The notes: generated by a model not told the origin, from the sequence alone. A stretch of DNA of 64,000 nucleotides from Bacteroidales bacterium (GCA_015060395.1 SUYP01000017.1:1-64000); one strand, 5' to 3'. Positions 17,298-27,694 are shown, counted from the stretch's first letter. Translations and numbers: made by a program.

Positions 17298-18248
17298 TTA
17301 ATCCAACGACTGGCCGGTGCTGACAGCCATTATCAATATATTCATATATTCCTCCGGATTCACGGAAGCGAAAAGATGATTTACCGGGTCAAGTACCAGC
17401 GTATCCCTCAGCACCTCATAATGAAGATGAGGCGCAAATGAATTGCCGGAAACGCCCACATATCCTATCCTCGTCCCTTTTTCGAGCTGCCGTCCCTTCC
17501 TGACCTCGACATCTGCCAGGTGACCGTATCTGGTCACATATCCGTTGCCGTGATCGATCTCCACGACATTGCCGAGTCCCTTGCGCGAACGTATCACATT
17601 CCTGACCACTCCGTCTGCCGAAGCATAGACCGGTTCTCCCGCCGGAGCTATGAGGTCAAGACCGTTATGCCTGATGCTGACCTTGTAGAAAGGGTTGATC
17701 TTGTCGCCCACAGACGCTCCTGTCTGAGCAAAGGAGAAATTCCCTATCGGATTGGTCATCGGAGGCATTATGAAATCCTGGTCCGTCACGGCCTGCATTA
17801 TGGCGGCGAAATTCTTCTCCACCACATCCGCAGATGCCTCGGTCTTGTCAAGCTTCCTTTCCGCATACCTGACGATATCCTTGTCAGGGATGGAGTCAAG
17901 CCCCATCAGGAAGTCAACGGACGAGACCGGGTCGATATCCGGAGCCGGCATATTGAATATCTCCTCATATATCCTGTCATCCTTCATCCTCAAGCCCTCG
18001 ATCACATCAGCTACAAGCTGTTCTTTCTTCTTGAGCTCAGGATATTCCATCTCATACATCCTGTTCTCATCCTGCAGCCTCTGCTGCTCCCCGGTGCTGA
18101 AAAAGAAGGCCACGATGAGATAGTAAAGCACAGCCATAGATGCAGTAGCGACAAAGAACACCAGTATCTTGCGCAAAACCGCCCACACTGATGTTCTCTT
18201 CTTCCTGAACTTTATGTTGTCGTTGTCGAATATGTACTGACTGCTCAT
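17298..18248 (-). CDS. M23 metallopeptidase (second copy)
   Basis: The 316-residue peptidase has a cytoplasmic N-terminus, a membrane helix at about 24-48, a coiled linker, and a LytM/M23 domain at about 185-295 with HNGLDLIAP and HLHYEV zinc motifs. M23 enzymes cut peptidoglycan cross-links or, when degenerate, activate amidases; the His and Asp residues look intact here. The start overlaps the stop of the preceding paralog (ATGA), so they are translationally coupled. Both share a short N-terminal motif before the helix (YIFDNDNIKF and YILNPRTLLY). Confidence 0.9.
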   Translation of the reverse strand: MSSQYIFDNDNIKFRKKRTSVWAVLRKILVFFVATASMAVLYYLIVAFFFSTGEQQRLQDENRMYEMEYPELKKKEQLVADVIEGLRMKDDRIYEEIFNMPAPDIDPVSSVDFLMGLDSIPDKDIVRYAERKLDKTEASADVVEKNFAAIMQAVTDQDFIMPPMTNPIGNFSFAQTGASVGDKINPFYKVSIRHNGLDLIAPAGEPVYASADGVVRNVIRSRKGLGNVVEIDHGNGYVTRYGHLADVEVRKGRQLEKGTRIGYVGVSGNSFAPHLHYEVLRDTLVLDPVNHLFASVNPEEYMNILIMAVSTGQSLD

Positions 18249-19267
18249 ATACGGCTCTTTTCTTTTCTCCTGTGCGAAGGGTGCATCGTGATCTTTTCAG
18301 AAGCATCTGCAGTGTTCTGCACCATTGTGGCATATTCTTCAGGAGTGATCGACAGATCATAATAGTTAGCCGGATTCACGAAATTGCCCTTGTACAGCAC
18401 CTCATAATGAAGATGAGGTCCGGATGACCTTCCCGAATTGCCGCTCAGGCCGATGCACTCTCCTCTCTTCACCTTCATCCCCTCGACCACACCGACCGAC
18501 TTGAGATGTGCATATCGTGTCTTGTATCCGAATCCGTGATCGATGACCACCTGATTGCCATAGCCGAAGAACTCGAACTTCACGCTTTCTATCACACCGT
18601 CTCCCGTCGCATATATCGGATTGCCAGGTTTCATCGCAAAATCCACACCGGTATGGCGGGTAGAGCGTCCGGAGAAAGGATCGGAACGATAGCCGAAACC
18701 GCTTGAAAGGCGGTATTTCGACGGATCAGGATTTACAGGAGGTATCGCCGGGATACATACAGCCATATCACCCGCCCTCTTGGACAGGAGAGCCACCTCG
18801 TCGAAAGAACGGCTCTGGACGTATGTCTTTTTCGTCAGGACATCCAGACGCACCGCTGTCTTCTTCAGAAGTCCGTCCTGGCCTATGCCGTCATAATGAG
18901 CATATCTGTTCACACCTCCGAATCCCGCATTACGCACCTCGGCCGGTATTTCGTTCATACCGAATATTGAGCGATAGATGTCATCGTCCCTCATCTGAAG
19001 CGATACCAGAGCTTGGTCATACTCATCAAGCTGACGATTCAGCACCTCAACCTTGGAACACCATTCTGCATTCTTCTTCTTGAGAAGCAGAGTCTTGGGA
19101 GAATCAAGCCCGAGCACGGAACCATATAGCCAGAAATACAGCGCCGCCATTCCCAGACTCACGACAAACATAGCTGCCGTCCTGGCGAACTTCGACATTC
19201 TGGAACGCTTCTTGACTTCATAAAGGAGCGTTCTCGGGTTCAATATGTATCGTTTGTTTTTAGACAT
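18245..19267 (-). CDS. M23 metallopeptidase (first copy)
   Basis: The 340-residue paralog has a membrane helix at about 28-52, coiled linker and C-terminal M23 domain (HTGVDFAMKPG, HLHYEVLYKG). I start it at ATG 19265-19267 (MSKNKRYILNP), because this N-terminus matches the paralog and because a promoter -7 element (19274-19281) lies immediately upstream; an upstream ATG at 19294 would fall before that promoter. It is the first gene of the 15-gene minus-strand array that runs through dnaB to rnfA. Confidence 0.9.
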   Translation of the reverse strand: MSKNKRYILNPRTLLYEVKKRSRMSKFARTAAMFVVSLGMAALYFWLYGSVLGLDSPKTLLLKKKNAEWCSKVEVLNRQLDEYDQALVSLQMRDDDIYRSIFGMNEIPAEVRNAGFGGVNRYAHYDGIGQDGLLKKTAVRLDVLTKKTYVQSRSFDEVALLSKRAGDMAVCIPAIPPVNPDPSKYRLSSGFGYRSDPFSGRSTRHTGVDFAMKPGNPIYATGDGVIESVKFEFFGYGNQVVIDHGFGYKTRYAHLKSVGVVEGMKVKRGECIGLSGNSGRSSGPHLHYEVLYKGNFVNPANYYDLSITPEEYATMVQNTADASEKITMHPSHRRKEKSRI

Positions 19268-19273
19268 ACGGGA

Positions 19274-19281
19274 CAAAGGTA
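19274..19281 (-). promoter_or_regulatory. -7 element abutting the M23 start codon
   Basis: On the minus strand TACCTTTG is followed by six bases and the ATG. Transcription would begin at or next to the start codon. A clear -33 TTTG is not seen. Confidence 0.5.
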
Positions 19282-19375
19282 TAAAAAATCTCATATACTT
19301 CTATAAAAAATAAGAAAAACTGACATTCCGGCACATATTGCCCCTCGTTTATATGCTTTTACCGAAATTTTATTG

Positions 19376-19383
19376 TACTTTTG
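19376..19383 (+). promoter_or_regulatory. -7 element for alaS
   Basis: TACTTTTG fits TAnnTTTG and lies 62 bp before the ATG at 19446. It excludes the longest alaS reading, whose TTG codon at 19338 would be upstream of the transcript. Confidence 0.55.
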
Positions 19384-19445
19384 CAAGTTACTTTGCCGTT
19401 GTACGGCTTGACGGCAACCTGATGGAAAATAAAACAGAAATATAT

Positions 19446-22061
19446 ATGACATCTAAAGAGATCAGAAAGGCCTTCCTGGACTTCTTCGCTTCCAAAGGCC
19501 ACCAGATTGTGCCTTCGGCACCTATGGTCGTAAAGAACGACCCTACGCTTATGTTCACCAACGCAGGTATGAACCAGTTCAAGGACTGGTTTCTCGGCAA
19601 CAGCCCTGCAAAATGGAAGAGGGTTGCCGACAGCCAGAAGTGCCTCCGCGTGAGCGGAAAGCACAATGACCTTGAAGAGGTAGGACGCGACACATACCAT
19701 CACACAATGTTCGAGATGCTCGGAAACTGGAGCTTCGGCGACTATTTCAAGAACGAGGCTATCGACTGGGCGTGGGAGCTTCTCACCGAAGTCTATAAGC
19801 TTGACAAGGACAGACTTTATGCTACAGTATTCGAGGGATCGGAGGCTGACGGCACCACACTCGACGTGGAGGCTATGGAAGCCTGGAAGAGACACCTTCC
19901 TGAGGACCGCATCCTCCTCGGAAACAAGAAGGACAATTTCTGGGAAATGGGCGACACAGGCCCTTGCGGACCTTGCTCCGAGATACACATCGACCTCCGC
20001 TCAGACGAGGAGAGGGCTGCCGTTCCAGGCGCATCACTCGTAAACAAGGACCATCATCTCGTGATCGAGATCTGGAACAACGTGTTTATGCAGTATAACC
20101 GCAAGGCTAACGGCGAGCTCGAACTTCTCCCTAACAAGAACGTCGATACAGGTATGGGCTTCGAGCGACTCTGTATGGCTCTCCAGGGCAAGCAGTCCAA
20201 CTACGATACTGATGTATTCACCGGAATGATCTCAAAGATCGAGGAACTTTCAGGACATAAATACGGCAACACAACTGAAGAGGACATCGCTATGCGAGTG
20301 ATCGCAGACCACATCCGCGCCATCAGCTTCTCAATCGCCGACGGACAGCTTCCTTCAAATGTGAAAGCTGGTTATGTGATCCGCCGAATCCTCCGTCGTG
20401 CGGTAAGATACGGATATACATTCCTCGGCTTCAACGAGCCTTTCCTCTGCCGCCTCGTGCAGCAGCTCATCGACGATATGGGAGAGTTCTATCCAGAGAT
20501 CGTGAAGCAGCAGACCCTCATCGAGCGCGTGATCAAGGAAGAGGAGATGGCCTTCCTCCGCACTCTCGACAGAGGTATCCGTCTGATGGACAACATTATG
20601 GCAAAGTCAGCGGAGACAAAGGTGATTTCCGGCGAGGATGCTTTCGTGCTCTATGACACTTTCGGATTCCCTATCGACCTTTCTGAGCTCATCGCTTCAG
20701 AGAAGGGATACACCATCGACCTCGAAGCATTCCAGGTAGAGCTCCAGAAGCAGAAGGACAGAGCGCGTAACGCTACAGCCATCGAGTCCGGCGACTGGGT
20801 GGAGTTCGCTCACTGCGACAACATCGAGTTCTGCGGCTACGACGCGACTGAACTCGAAGGCGTACAGCTCACCCGCCATCGCACGGTGAAGGCTAAGAAC
20901 AAGACAATGTACCAGCTCGTTTTCGAGCGCACTCCGTTCTACGCAGAGATGGGTGGACAGGTAGGAGATACCGGATACATCCTTTCAGAGAGTGGCGAGA
21001 AGATCAATATCGTGAACACAATCAAGGAGAACAACCTCACAATCCACGTGGCGGAACGCATTCCTGCAGACTGCTCCGAGAGCTTCAGCCTCCACGTTGA
21101 CAGAGAGAGAAGACTCCAGATCGAGAACAACCATACAGCTACCCACCTCCTCCACCAGGCTCTCCGCGAGATCCTCGGAACACACGTAGAGCAGAAGGGT
21201 TCATACGTATGTGACAAATATTTCCGCTTCGACTTCTCGCATTTCGAGAAACTCAGCGATGAGCAGATCGACCTTGTCGAGAATCGCGTGAACGCACTCA
21301 TCAGAGCCAACAACCCGCTTGACGAGAACCGCAACGCCACTATGGAAGAGGCGCAGGAAATGGGTGCTATGGCACTTTTCGGAGAGAAATACGGCGACAC
21401 AGTACGAGTGATCAGGTTCGGTGAGTCCTGCGAACTTTGCGGAGGAACACACGCTGCAGCCACAGGCCAGATCGGTCTCTTCAAGATTGTGTCAGAATCC
21501 GCTATCGCTGCCGGAGTGCGCCGTATCGAGGCTACCACCGGATTGCACGCAGAAGCTATGGTGAACGGAATGGAGGAAACCATCCGCACCGCAAAGGCAT
21601 TCTTCAACAACGTGCCTGACCTCGCAGGAGCCATCAGGAAGATGGTTGAGGAGAACGAGGCATACAAGAAGCAGATGGAAGAGATCGCCAAGGAAAAGAC
21701 TCTTGCACTCAAGGAAAGCCTCAAGGGTATGGCTGTGGAAATGAACGGCATCAATATCGTGAAGATCGACACTCCGATGGACCCTGTAATGCTCAAGAAT
21801 GCAGCATTTATGCTCCAGAAGGAGGCGCAGAACCTTGTCATCGCAGCGGCATTCGAAGCTTCGGGCAAGCCGCAGCTTCTCCTGATGTACTCTGACGACC
21901 TTGTGAAAGCAGGCCACAATGCAGGCACCGATGTACGCGAAGCTGCAAAGCTCATCCTCGGTGGCGGCGGCGGACAGCCAGGCTTGGCTACAGCTGGCGG
22001 AAAGAACATCGATGGCCTCGCTGAGGCACTTGCCAAGATGATTGAAGCCGCGACCCGCTGA
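19446..22061 (+). CDS. alaS: Alanine--tRNA ligase
   Basis: The 871-residue enzyme charges tRNA-Ala. The class II catalytic core begins at once ([19 protein letters not shown]; motif 1 region [13 protein letters not shown]). The editing domain carries [12 protein letters not shown] and the [16 protein letters not shown] site, which proofreads Ser/Gly mischarging. A C-terminal C-Ala domain ends with the Gly-rich [15 protein letters not shown] selected ATG 19446 because family members begin at this block; ATG 19422 would add eight residues. It lies upstream of the LptG-Fmt gene by 51 bp. Confidence 0.97.
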   Translation: MTSKEIRKAFLDFFASKGHQIVPSAPMVVKNDPTLMFTNAGMNQFKDWFLGNSPAKWKRVADSQKCLRVSGKHNDLEEVGRDTYHHTMFEMLGNWSFGDYFKNEAIDWAWELLTEVYKLDKDRLYATVFEGSEADGTTLDVEAMEAWKRHLPEDRILLGNKKDNFWEMGDTGPCGPCSEIHIDLRSDEERAAVPGASLVNKDHHLVIEIWNNVFMQYNRKANGELELLPNKNVDTGMGFERLCMALQGKQSNYDTDVFTGMISKIEELSGHKYGNTTEEDIAMRVIADHIRAISFSIADGQLPSNVKAGYVIRRILRRAVRYGYTFLGFNEPFLCRLVQQLIDDMGEFYPEIVKQQTLIERVIKEEEMAFLRTLDRGIRLMDNIMAKSAETKVISGEDAFVLYDTFGFPIDLSELIASEKGYTIDLEAFQVELQKQKDRARNATAIESGDWVEFAHCDNIEFCGYDATELEGVQLTRHRTVKAKNKTMYQLVFERTPFYAEMGGQVGDTGYILSESGEKINIVNTIKENNLTIHVAERIPADCSESFSLHVDRERRLQIENNHTATHLLHQALREILGTHVEQKGSYVCDKYFRFDFSHFEKLSDEQIDLVENRVNALIRANNPLDENRNATMEEAQEMGAMALFGEKYGDTVRVIRFGESCELCGGTHAAATGQIGLFKIVSESAIAAGVRRIEATTGLHAEAMVNGMEETIRTAKAFFNNVPDLAGAIRKMVEENEAYKKQMEEIAKEKTLALKESLKGMAVEMNGINIVKIDTPMDPVMLKNAAFMLQKEAQNLVIAAAFEASGKPQLLLMYSDDLVKAGHNAGTDVREAAKLILGGGGGQPGLATAGGKNIDGLAEALAKMIEAATR

Positions 22062-22112
22062 TTCAGTGGTATAAATGAACATTAAAGGAGAGCAGGAAGT
22101 TTTAACGTCATA

Positions 22113-24575
22113 ATGAAGAAACTCGACCAGTTCATAATCAAATCCTTTGTAGGACCGTTCATAGCGATCCTCTTGGTCGTCGTGTTCATACTCGTGATGC
22201 AGTTCCTCTGGCTCTACATCGACGAGCTGGTCGGCAAAGGACTGAGTATGAGAGTCATACTTGAGTTTCTTGCCTGGGGAAGTGCTACAATGCTTCCGTT
22301 GTCACTCCCTCTTGCAACTCTCCTCGCATCGATGATGACCCTCGGCACCTTGGGTGAGAACAACGAGCTTCTCGCCATCAAGGCTGCCGGAATCTCGCTT
22401 CAGCGCATACTTGTGCCTCTGGGAATTATATGCGCGGTCATAAGCGTCGGTGCATTCTTCGTGTCGAACGACCTCATACCTGTGGCCTACAACAAGATAT
22501 ACACCCTCAGGGACGATATCGGCAAGACCAAGGATGAGATCAAGATACCGACAGGAACCTTCTACAACGGAATCGAAGGCTATATCCTCCGCGTGAACGA
22601 ACGCAATGACGACAGCGGTATGATGAAGGGGGTTATGGTGTATAACCATACCAAGAACAAGGGAAACACCAGCCTGACCATCGCTGACTCCGCAATAATG
22701 AAGATGTCGAAGGACAAGACCTACCTCACCTTCATCCTGTATGACGGCACGAATTACGAGGAAACCAACGACAAGAAATACAGGGACACGACCCTGCAGC
22801 TGCAGAAGATCGATTTCCATAAGCAGGAGATGGTGATTCCTCTGGAGAATTACGCTTTCCAGAAATCGGATTCCAGCCGTTTCGACGATCAGGTGAAGTC
22901 AATGGACCTCAACCAGCTGCAGCATAGCCAGGATTCCATCGGAGCACTAAGCCTTGCCGGCAAGGAGGAAGACCTTACGGCTATGAGACGCTCAAGGACC
23001 CTGAGATACAATTCACAGTTGGATACAGCCACCCAGAAACTGCCGGAAACACCTTTCGTGAGAAAAGACATCGGACAGTGGAAATCCATAAAGGATGAGA
23101 TCGTATCCCTCCAGAAGGCTAAGAAGAACGCGGAAGAGATCCAGATGGCTCTTGAATCATATTCGAGGAACAGATATCATCACAACTATCTGCTGAGGCT
23201 CATCGACATCGAGATCCTAAAGAAGTTCGCCCTGTCGATAGCCTGCCTCATATTCTTCTTCATCGGAGCCCCTCTCGGTGCCATCATCCGAAAGGGAGGA
23301 CTGGGTGTATCAGCCATCATTTCAGTACTTTTCTTCGTCGCATACTGGGTGATCGACATTTCGGGAACGAAGCTGGCACGAGACGGCGCCGTAGGAGCAT
23401 TCCACGGTGTATTCTTCTCAAGTTATGTGCTCCTACCGACCGGACTTTTCCTGTCCTGGAAGGCGATAAACGATTCGGCCATCTTCAGTATGGACACACT
23501 CAAGAACGAATTCAGAAAAATAAAGGCCAAGATAATGGGATTCTTCAAGAAGACGCGTATCGTGTATATGGGTACGCCGGAATTTGCAGTAGCTCCTCTG
23601 GACGAGCTGATCAAGAACGGATATAATGTGGTGGGAGTCGTGACCGTAGCCGACAAGGCCAGCGGACGAGGGCTCAAGATAAACGAAAGCGCAGTCAAGA
23701 AATATGCAGTGGAGCATAATATCCCTGTCCTTCAGCCGGTTTCACTGAAAGATCCGGAATTCATTGAGGCGTTAAAGGCTTGGAAACCAGACCTTTTCGC
23801 AGTCGTGGCATTCAGAATGCTTCCGAAAGTCGTATGGGAGATTCCTAAGCTCGGAACATTCAATCTTCACGCTGCACTTCTCCCGCAGTACAGGGGAGCC
23901 GCTCCGATCAACTGGGCGGTGATAAACGGAGAAAAGACCACAGGAGTCACCACGTTTATGATTGATGAAGGAATGGATACCGGCGGCATTATGTACAGAT
24001 ACGACTGCAGGATAGAGCCTGAAGATACTGCCGGAGATGTCCACGACAAGCTGATGGAGCTTGGAGCCCAGCTCGTTGTAAACACGGTAGAGGCCATCAT
24101 CGACAGAAATGTCGAACTCCGCGTACAGAAGAGCTTCATACAGGGATCCGAGATCCTCCATCCGGCTCCGAAGCTGACCAGAGAGCTCTGCCACATAGAC
24201 TGGTACGGAAAGACGAAGAACATATATAATCTCATCCGAGGCCTCAGTCCGTATCCGGGAGCTTTCACAGAACTTGTCAAGGAAGACAAGGTGCTTCAGA
24301 TGAAGATATACAGATCGGTCAAGATCACCGGCGAGGGCTATAAGGATATGTTGAGCCAGAACGGTCTTTCATCTGCTGTTCCTGGCACTATCCTTTCCGA
24401 CGGAAAGACCTATCTTGCGATAACTACGGCCGACGGAGCCATATCGGTTACAGAACTCCAGCTTGCAGGAAAGAAGAAGATGGCAATCGGCGACTTCCTC
24501 ATAGGCTTCAGAGAACCGCAGACATATTCTGTGACAAAAGGCACATCTTCAAACATTACAGAGAAATATGTTTAG
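22113..24575 (+). CDS. Fusion of LptF/LptG-family permease and methionyl-tRNA formyltransferase
   Basis: One 820-residue frame joins two proteins that are normally separate. Residues 1-474 are a YjgP/YjgQ (LptF/LptG) permease of the LPS export system: membrane helices near 10-35, 50-75 and 95-120, a periplasmic beta-jellyroll of about 230 residues, then three more helices at about 375-450. From Met475 (ATG 23535) a complete methionyl-tRNA formyltransferase follows, with VYMGTPEFAV, Asn584/His586 in FNLHAALLPQYRGAAP and Asp622 in DEGMDTGG, plus the C-terminal domain. Met475 is exactly where a stand-alone Fmt would start. Removing one A from the A5 run at 23516-23520 would create a TAA and restore two genes. 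Either this is a true fusion, an indel in the strain or assembly, or two proteins made through slippage or internal initiation. Confidence 0.85.
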   Translation: MKKLDQFIIKSFVGPFIAILLVVVFILVMQFLWLYIDELVGKGLSMRVILEFLAWGSATMLPLSLPLATLLASMMTLGTLGENNELLAIKAAGISLQRILVPLGIICAVISVGAFFVSNDLIPVAYNKIYTLRDDIGKTKDEIKIPTGTFYNGIEGYILRVNERNDDSGMMKGVMVYNHTKNKGNTSLTIADSAIMKMSKDKTYLTFILYDGTNYEETNDKKYRDTTLQLQKIDFHKQEMVIPLENYAFQKSDSSRFDDQVKSMDLNQLQHSQDSIGALSLAGKEEDLTAMRRSRTLRYNSQLDTATQKLPETPFVRKDIGQWKSIKDEIVSLQKAKKNAEEIQMALESYSRNRYHHNYLLRLIDIEILKKFALSIACLIFFFIGAPLGAIIRKGGLGVSAIISVLFFVAYWVIDISGTKLARDGAVGAFHGVFFSSYVLLPTGLFLSWKAINDSAIFSMDTLKNEFRKIKAKIMGFFKKTRIVYMGTPEFAVAPLDELIKNGYNVVGVVTVADKASGRGLKINESAVKKYAVEHNIPVLQPVSLKDPEFIEALKAWKPDLFAVVAFRMLPKVVWEIPKLGTFNLHAALLPQYRGAAPINWAVINGEKTTGVTTFMIDEGMDTGGIMYRYDCRIEPEDTAGDVHDKLMELGAQLVVNTVEAIIDRNVELRVQKSFIQGSEILHPAPKLTRELCHIDWYGKTKNIYNLIRGLSPYPGAFTELVKEDKVLQMKIYRSVKITGEGYKDMLSQNGLSSAVPGTILSDGKTYLAITTADGAISVTELQLAGKKKMAIGDFLIGFREPQTYSVTKGTSSNITEKYV

Positions 24576-25227
24576 TAAGGTCGTCATAATATGTGACGGA
24601 AAATTCCCTAGGACAGAATATCCGCACTACCTCATCCGCACTGCCGATTATATTATCTGCTGCGACGGAGCTTTGAAGAAATTCCTACGCAACAGCCTAT
24701 CGATTTTCGGAGAGGAAAGGCTTCCAGACCTCGTGATCGGAGATATGGATACCCTTCCAGCATCTATGCAGAAGAAGTATGCCGACATAATCTTGAAGGA
24801 GACCGAACAGGAACACAACGACCAGACAAAAGCAGTAAGATGGGCTCTGAACAATCTCAAGGGAATTGAAACCATACATATTCTTGGGGCTACAGGCGGC
24901 AGGGCGGACCATACCATAGGCAACACTTCCCTGCTTATGGAATATACCAGGATGTTTGACCTCAAGGACATCACGATAGAGATGGTTTCCGACGATGGAA
25001 CCATATTCCCTATCAACGATACCATAGAATTCGAATGCGGACCAGGAAGGTCAATATCGATATTCACTCCTGACAACAGCCTCAGGATCAGGTCGGAGGG
25101 GCTTATGTACCCTACTGATGACGTCGTATTTGACAACTGGTGGAAAGCCACATTGAACAAGACCGTGCAAGATAATGTGAGATTGGAGCTCAGTCACAGG
25201 TCAATAGCTCTCATAATGTTGGATTAA
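24568..25227 (+). CDS. thiN: Thiamine pyrophosphokinase
   Basis: The 219-residue enzyme converts thiamine to thiamine pyrophosphate. Recognised by CCDGALKKF, the metal-binding VIGDMDTL, the substrate segment EQEHNDQTKAV and the conserved GATGGRADHTIGN. The C-terminal beta domain (residues about 150-219) is present. It overlaps the fmt part by 8 bp, so it is translationally coupled with the upstream gene. Confidence 0.92.
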   Translation: MFSKVVIICDGKFPRTEYPHYLIRTADYIICCDGALKKFLRNSLSIFGEERLPDLVIGDMDTLPASMQKKYADIILKETEQEHNDQTKAVRWALNNLKGIETIHILGATGGRADHTIGNTSLLMEYTRMFDLKDITIEMVSDDGTIFPINDTIEFECGPGRSISIFTPDNSLRIRSEGLMYPTDDVVFDNWWKATLNKTVQDNVRLELSHRSIALIMLD

Positions 25228-25273
25228 AGGGCAATATAACGCAAAATTATTAGGAAATCCACAATTTTAATTA

Positions 25274-25281
25274 TATTTTTG
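25274..25281 (+). promoter_or_regulatory. -7 element for ilvA-ilvE
   Basis: TATTTTTG, 36 bp before the ilvA ATG at 25318 in a 90-bp gap. No matching -33 box. Confidence 0.45.
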
Positions 25282-25317
25282 ACAGAGAAATCATAGTCTG
25301 ATTTTAATCTTTAAGAT

Positions 25318-26577
25318 ATGAGCGAGACAAAGTACTTCCCTACCGTAGAAGCCATTGACAAGGCATCTCAGGTACTTGACGAAATCCTAGAACCTACACC
25401 GTTCCAGAGGAATGCCAACCTTTCAGACATTTACGATGCTGAAGTATATCTCAAGAGAGAAGATCTTCAGATGGTAAGGTCATATAAGATCAGAGGAGCA
25501 TATAACAAGATCAGGACAATTGATCCGGAGTTGATGAAAAACGGCATCGTATGCGCAAGCGCAGGCAACCACGCACAGGGAGTGGCTTTTTCCTGCAGCA
25601 AGCTCAAGATTATGGGTTCCATCTTTATGCCTGTCACCACACCTCGCCAGAAAATAGAGCAGGTAAGGATGTTCGGCAAGGAATTCATTGAAATCATTCT
25701 CACCGGGGATACATTCGACGCTGCAAATTCAGCTGCCATCAAATACGCTCAGGACAACAACAAGACATTCATTCCTCCATTCGATGACCCTAAGGTTATG
25801 GAAGGTCAGGGAACCATCGGTCGCGAAATATTCAACCAGAGCAAGGAGCCTCTTGATTACATCTTCGTACCTATCGGAGGAGGCGGACTTGCATCAGGAC
25901 TGGGAGCATACATCAGCAGAATGTCACCATCGACAAAGATCATCGGCGTGGAGCCAGGTGGAGCCCCTTGTATGAAAGCGGCGATCGAGAACGGAGGTCC
26001 GATAAAGCTCGAGCATATAGACAAGTTCGTTGACGGCGCAGCAGTACAGCTCGCAGGCACTCATACCTACGAAGTATGCCGCCAGGTTCTTGACGATATC
26101 GTAGTAGTACCGGAAGGAGCAGTCTGCACGACTATCATACATATGTACAACAAGAGCGCCATCGTAGTAGAGCCAGCAGGAGCATTGGCTGTAGCGGCCT
26201 TGAAATTCTACAAGGACAAGATCAAGGGGAAAAGAGTGGCCTGCGTAGTCAGCGGAAGCAACAATGACATCACCCGTATGGAGGAGATCCGTGAAAAGTC
26301 TCTTCTTTACGAAGGTCTGAAGCATTATTTCATTGTAAACTTCCCTCAGAAATCCGGCGCAATCCTATCGTTCATCCGCGACGTAATAGGCCCTACCGAT
26401 GACCTCGTGCACATCCAGTACATCCGCAAGACGAACAAGAATTTCGGTCCGGCACTGATCGGCATTGAGCTGGCAGCCAAGGAAGATTTCGGTCCGTTTA
26501 TGCAGAGACTCAAGGCACACGGCATCTCGTACGAATACATCAACGAAAATAACCAACTGTTTGAAATACTAATCTGA
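25318..26577 (+). CDS. ilvA: Threonine ammonia-lyase
   Basis: The 419-residue PLP enzyme deaminates threonine to 2-oxobutanoate, the first step to isoleucine. The PLP lysine is Lys57 in VRSYKIRGAYNK, following YLKREDLQ. The phosphate-binding loop GGGGLASG and the serine-containing VVSGSNND are visible. The C-terminal 80 residues form one ACT-like regulatory domain, as in the shorter form. ilvE follows after 7 bp, which supports a biosynthetic rather than catabolic role. Confidence 0.93.
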   Translation: MSETKYFPTVEAIDKASQVLDEILEPTPFQRNANLSDIYDAEVYLKREDLQMVRSYKIRGAYNKIRTIDPELMKNGIVCASAGNHAQGVAFSCSKLKIMGSIFMPVTTPRQKIEQVRMFGKEFIEIILTGDTFDAANSAAIKYAQDNNKTFIPPFDDPKVMEGQGTIGREIFNQSKEPLDYIFVPIGGGGLASGLGAYISRMSPSTKIIGVEPGGAPCMKAAIENGGPIKLEHIDKFVDGAAVQLAGTHTYEVCRQVLDDIVVVPEGAVCTTIIHMYNKSAIVVEPAGALAVAALKFYKDKIKGKRVACVVSGSNNDITRMEEIREKSLLYEGLKHYFIVNFPQKSGAILSFIRDVIGPTDDLVHIQYIRKTNKNFGPALIGIELAAKEDFGPFMQRLKAHGISYEYINENNQLFEILI

Positions 26578-26584
26578 TAATATT

Positions 26585-27619
26585 ATGGCAAATATCGATT
26601 GGAGCAAGCTCACATTCTCCTACACAAAGACAAACACAATCCTCAGAAGCACCTTCAAGGACGGTGCCTGGACTCCTGTAGAGAGTCTTACAGACGACTA
26701 CATCAGCCTCAGCGCATATGCTGGCGCACTTCACTACGCCATCGAGTGCTTTGAAGGACTCAAGGCATTCCGAGGAAAGGACGGACAGATCCGCCTTTTC
26801 AGACCGGAAGAAAATGCTAAGCGTCTTCAGAGATCGGCTAAGTTCCTGGGCATCGAGGCCCCATCCACCGAGATGTTCATCGATATGTGCAAGCAGGTCG
26901 TAAAGGAAAATATCGATTTCCTTCCGCCATACGAGGTATCAGGAGCATCACTCTATCTGCGTCCTACCCTCATCGGAACGAACCCACAGCTCGGAGTACA
27001 GTCATCCAAAGAGAGCACATTCCTTATGCTCTGCTCACCTGTAGGAGCATACGTAGGAGGCGCCCTTGATGCAGTGGATGTAGTGATAGCGAGGAATTAT
27101 GACAGAGCTGCACCGAACGGTTCAGGTGCATTCAAGGTCGGCGGCAATTACGCCTGCTCCCTCTATTCGCTCAACCTCGCGCACGAGCTCGGATACAAGG
27201 CAGTCCTCTACCTTGATCCTGCTACAAGACAGTACATCGACGAGTTCAACTCATCGAACTTCTTCGCCATCAGGGGCAATTCATACATCACCCCGAAGTC
27301 TCCATCCATCCTGCCTTCAATCACCAATATGTCTCTCGAGACAGTAGCGGCCCACCTTGGAATGGAAGTGGAGAGAAGGCCTGTCCCTGTAGAAGAACTC
27401 AGCACATTCGATGAAGTCGGAGAATGCGGCACTGCAGTTGTGATCACACCGGTACACAAACTCGTTGATAAGCCGTTCCTCGAATCAGAAGAAGAGACCG
27501 TTTACCTATATGGAGACGGCCAGTGCGGTCCGAAGTCCCTCAAGCTCTACAACTACATCAGAGGCATCCAGAGAGGCGAAATCGAAGACATCTTCGGCTG
27601 GAACGTATTCGTTGACTAA
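26585..27619 (+). CDS. ilvE: Branched-chain amino acid aminotransferase
   Basis: The 344-residue fold-type IV PLP enzyme interconverts Val, Leu and Ile with their 2-oxo acids. The PLP lysine is Lys184 in GAFKVGGNYA; other blocks are HYAIECFEGLKAFRG near 50 and the Glu-containing DEFNSSNFFAI. Length and motifs match the larger (group II) type. It forms an operon with ilvA and ends at a strong terminator. Confidence 0.95.
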   Translation: MANIDWSKLTFSYTKTNTILRSTFKDGAWTPVESLTDDYISLSAYAGALHYAIECFEGLKAFRGKDGQIRLFRPEENAKRLQRSAKFLGIEAPSTEMFIDMCKQVVKENIDFLPPYEVSGASLYLRPTLIGTNPQLGVQSSKESTFLMLCSPVGAYVGGALDAVDVVIARNYDRAAPNGSGAFKVGGNYACSLYSLNLAHELGYKAVLYLDPATRQYIDEFNSSNFFAIRGNSYITPKSPSILPSITNMSLETVAAHLGMEVERRPVPVEELSTFDEVGECGTAVVITPVHKLVDKPFLESEEETVYLYGDGQCGPKSLKLYNYIRGIQRGEIEDIFGWNVFVD

Positions 27620-27632
27620 CTCAGCACCATAT

Positions 27633-27682
27633 AAAATTCAGGCTTCTGCACCGGGACATCCCAGTCAGAAGCCTGAATTTTT
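27633..27682 (+). terminator. Terminator after ilvE
   Basis: AAATTCAGGCTTCTG pairs perfectly with CAGAAGCCTGAATTT around a 17-base loop. Five T follow on the plus strand. It also faces the end of the minus-strand methyltransferase gene. Confidence 0.9.
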
Positions 27683-27694
27683 ATGATTCTATTC

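Noticed and set aside
19338..19445. N-terminal extension of alaS from a TTG
   Set aside because: It starts upstream of the -7 element, and the extra residues do not resemble AlaS.
20939..22036. 365-codon open frame on the minus strand across alaS
   Set aside because: It lies fully antisense to the conserved alaS frame, has no recognisable domain and a low-complexity Ser-rich composition typical of shadow frames.
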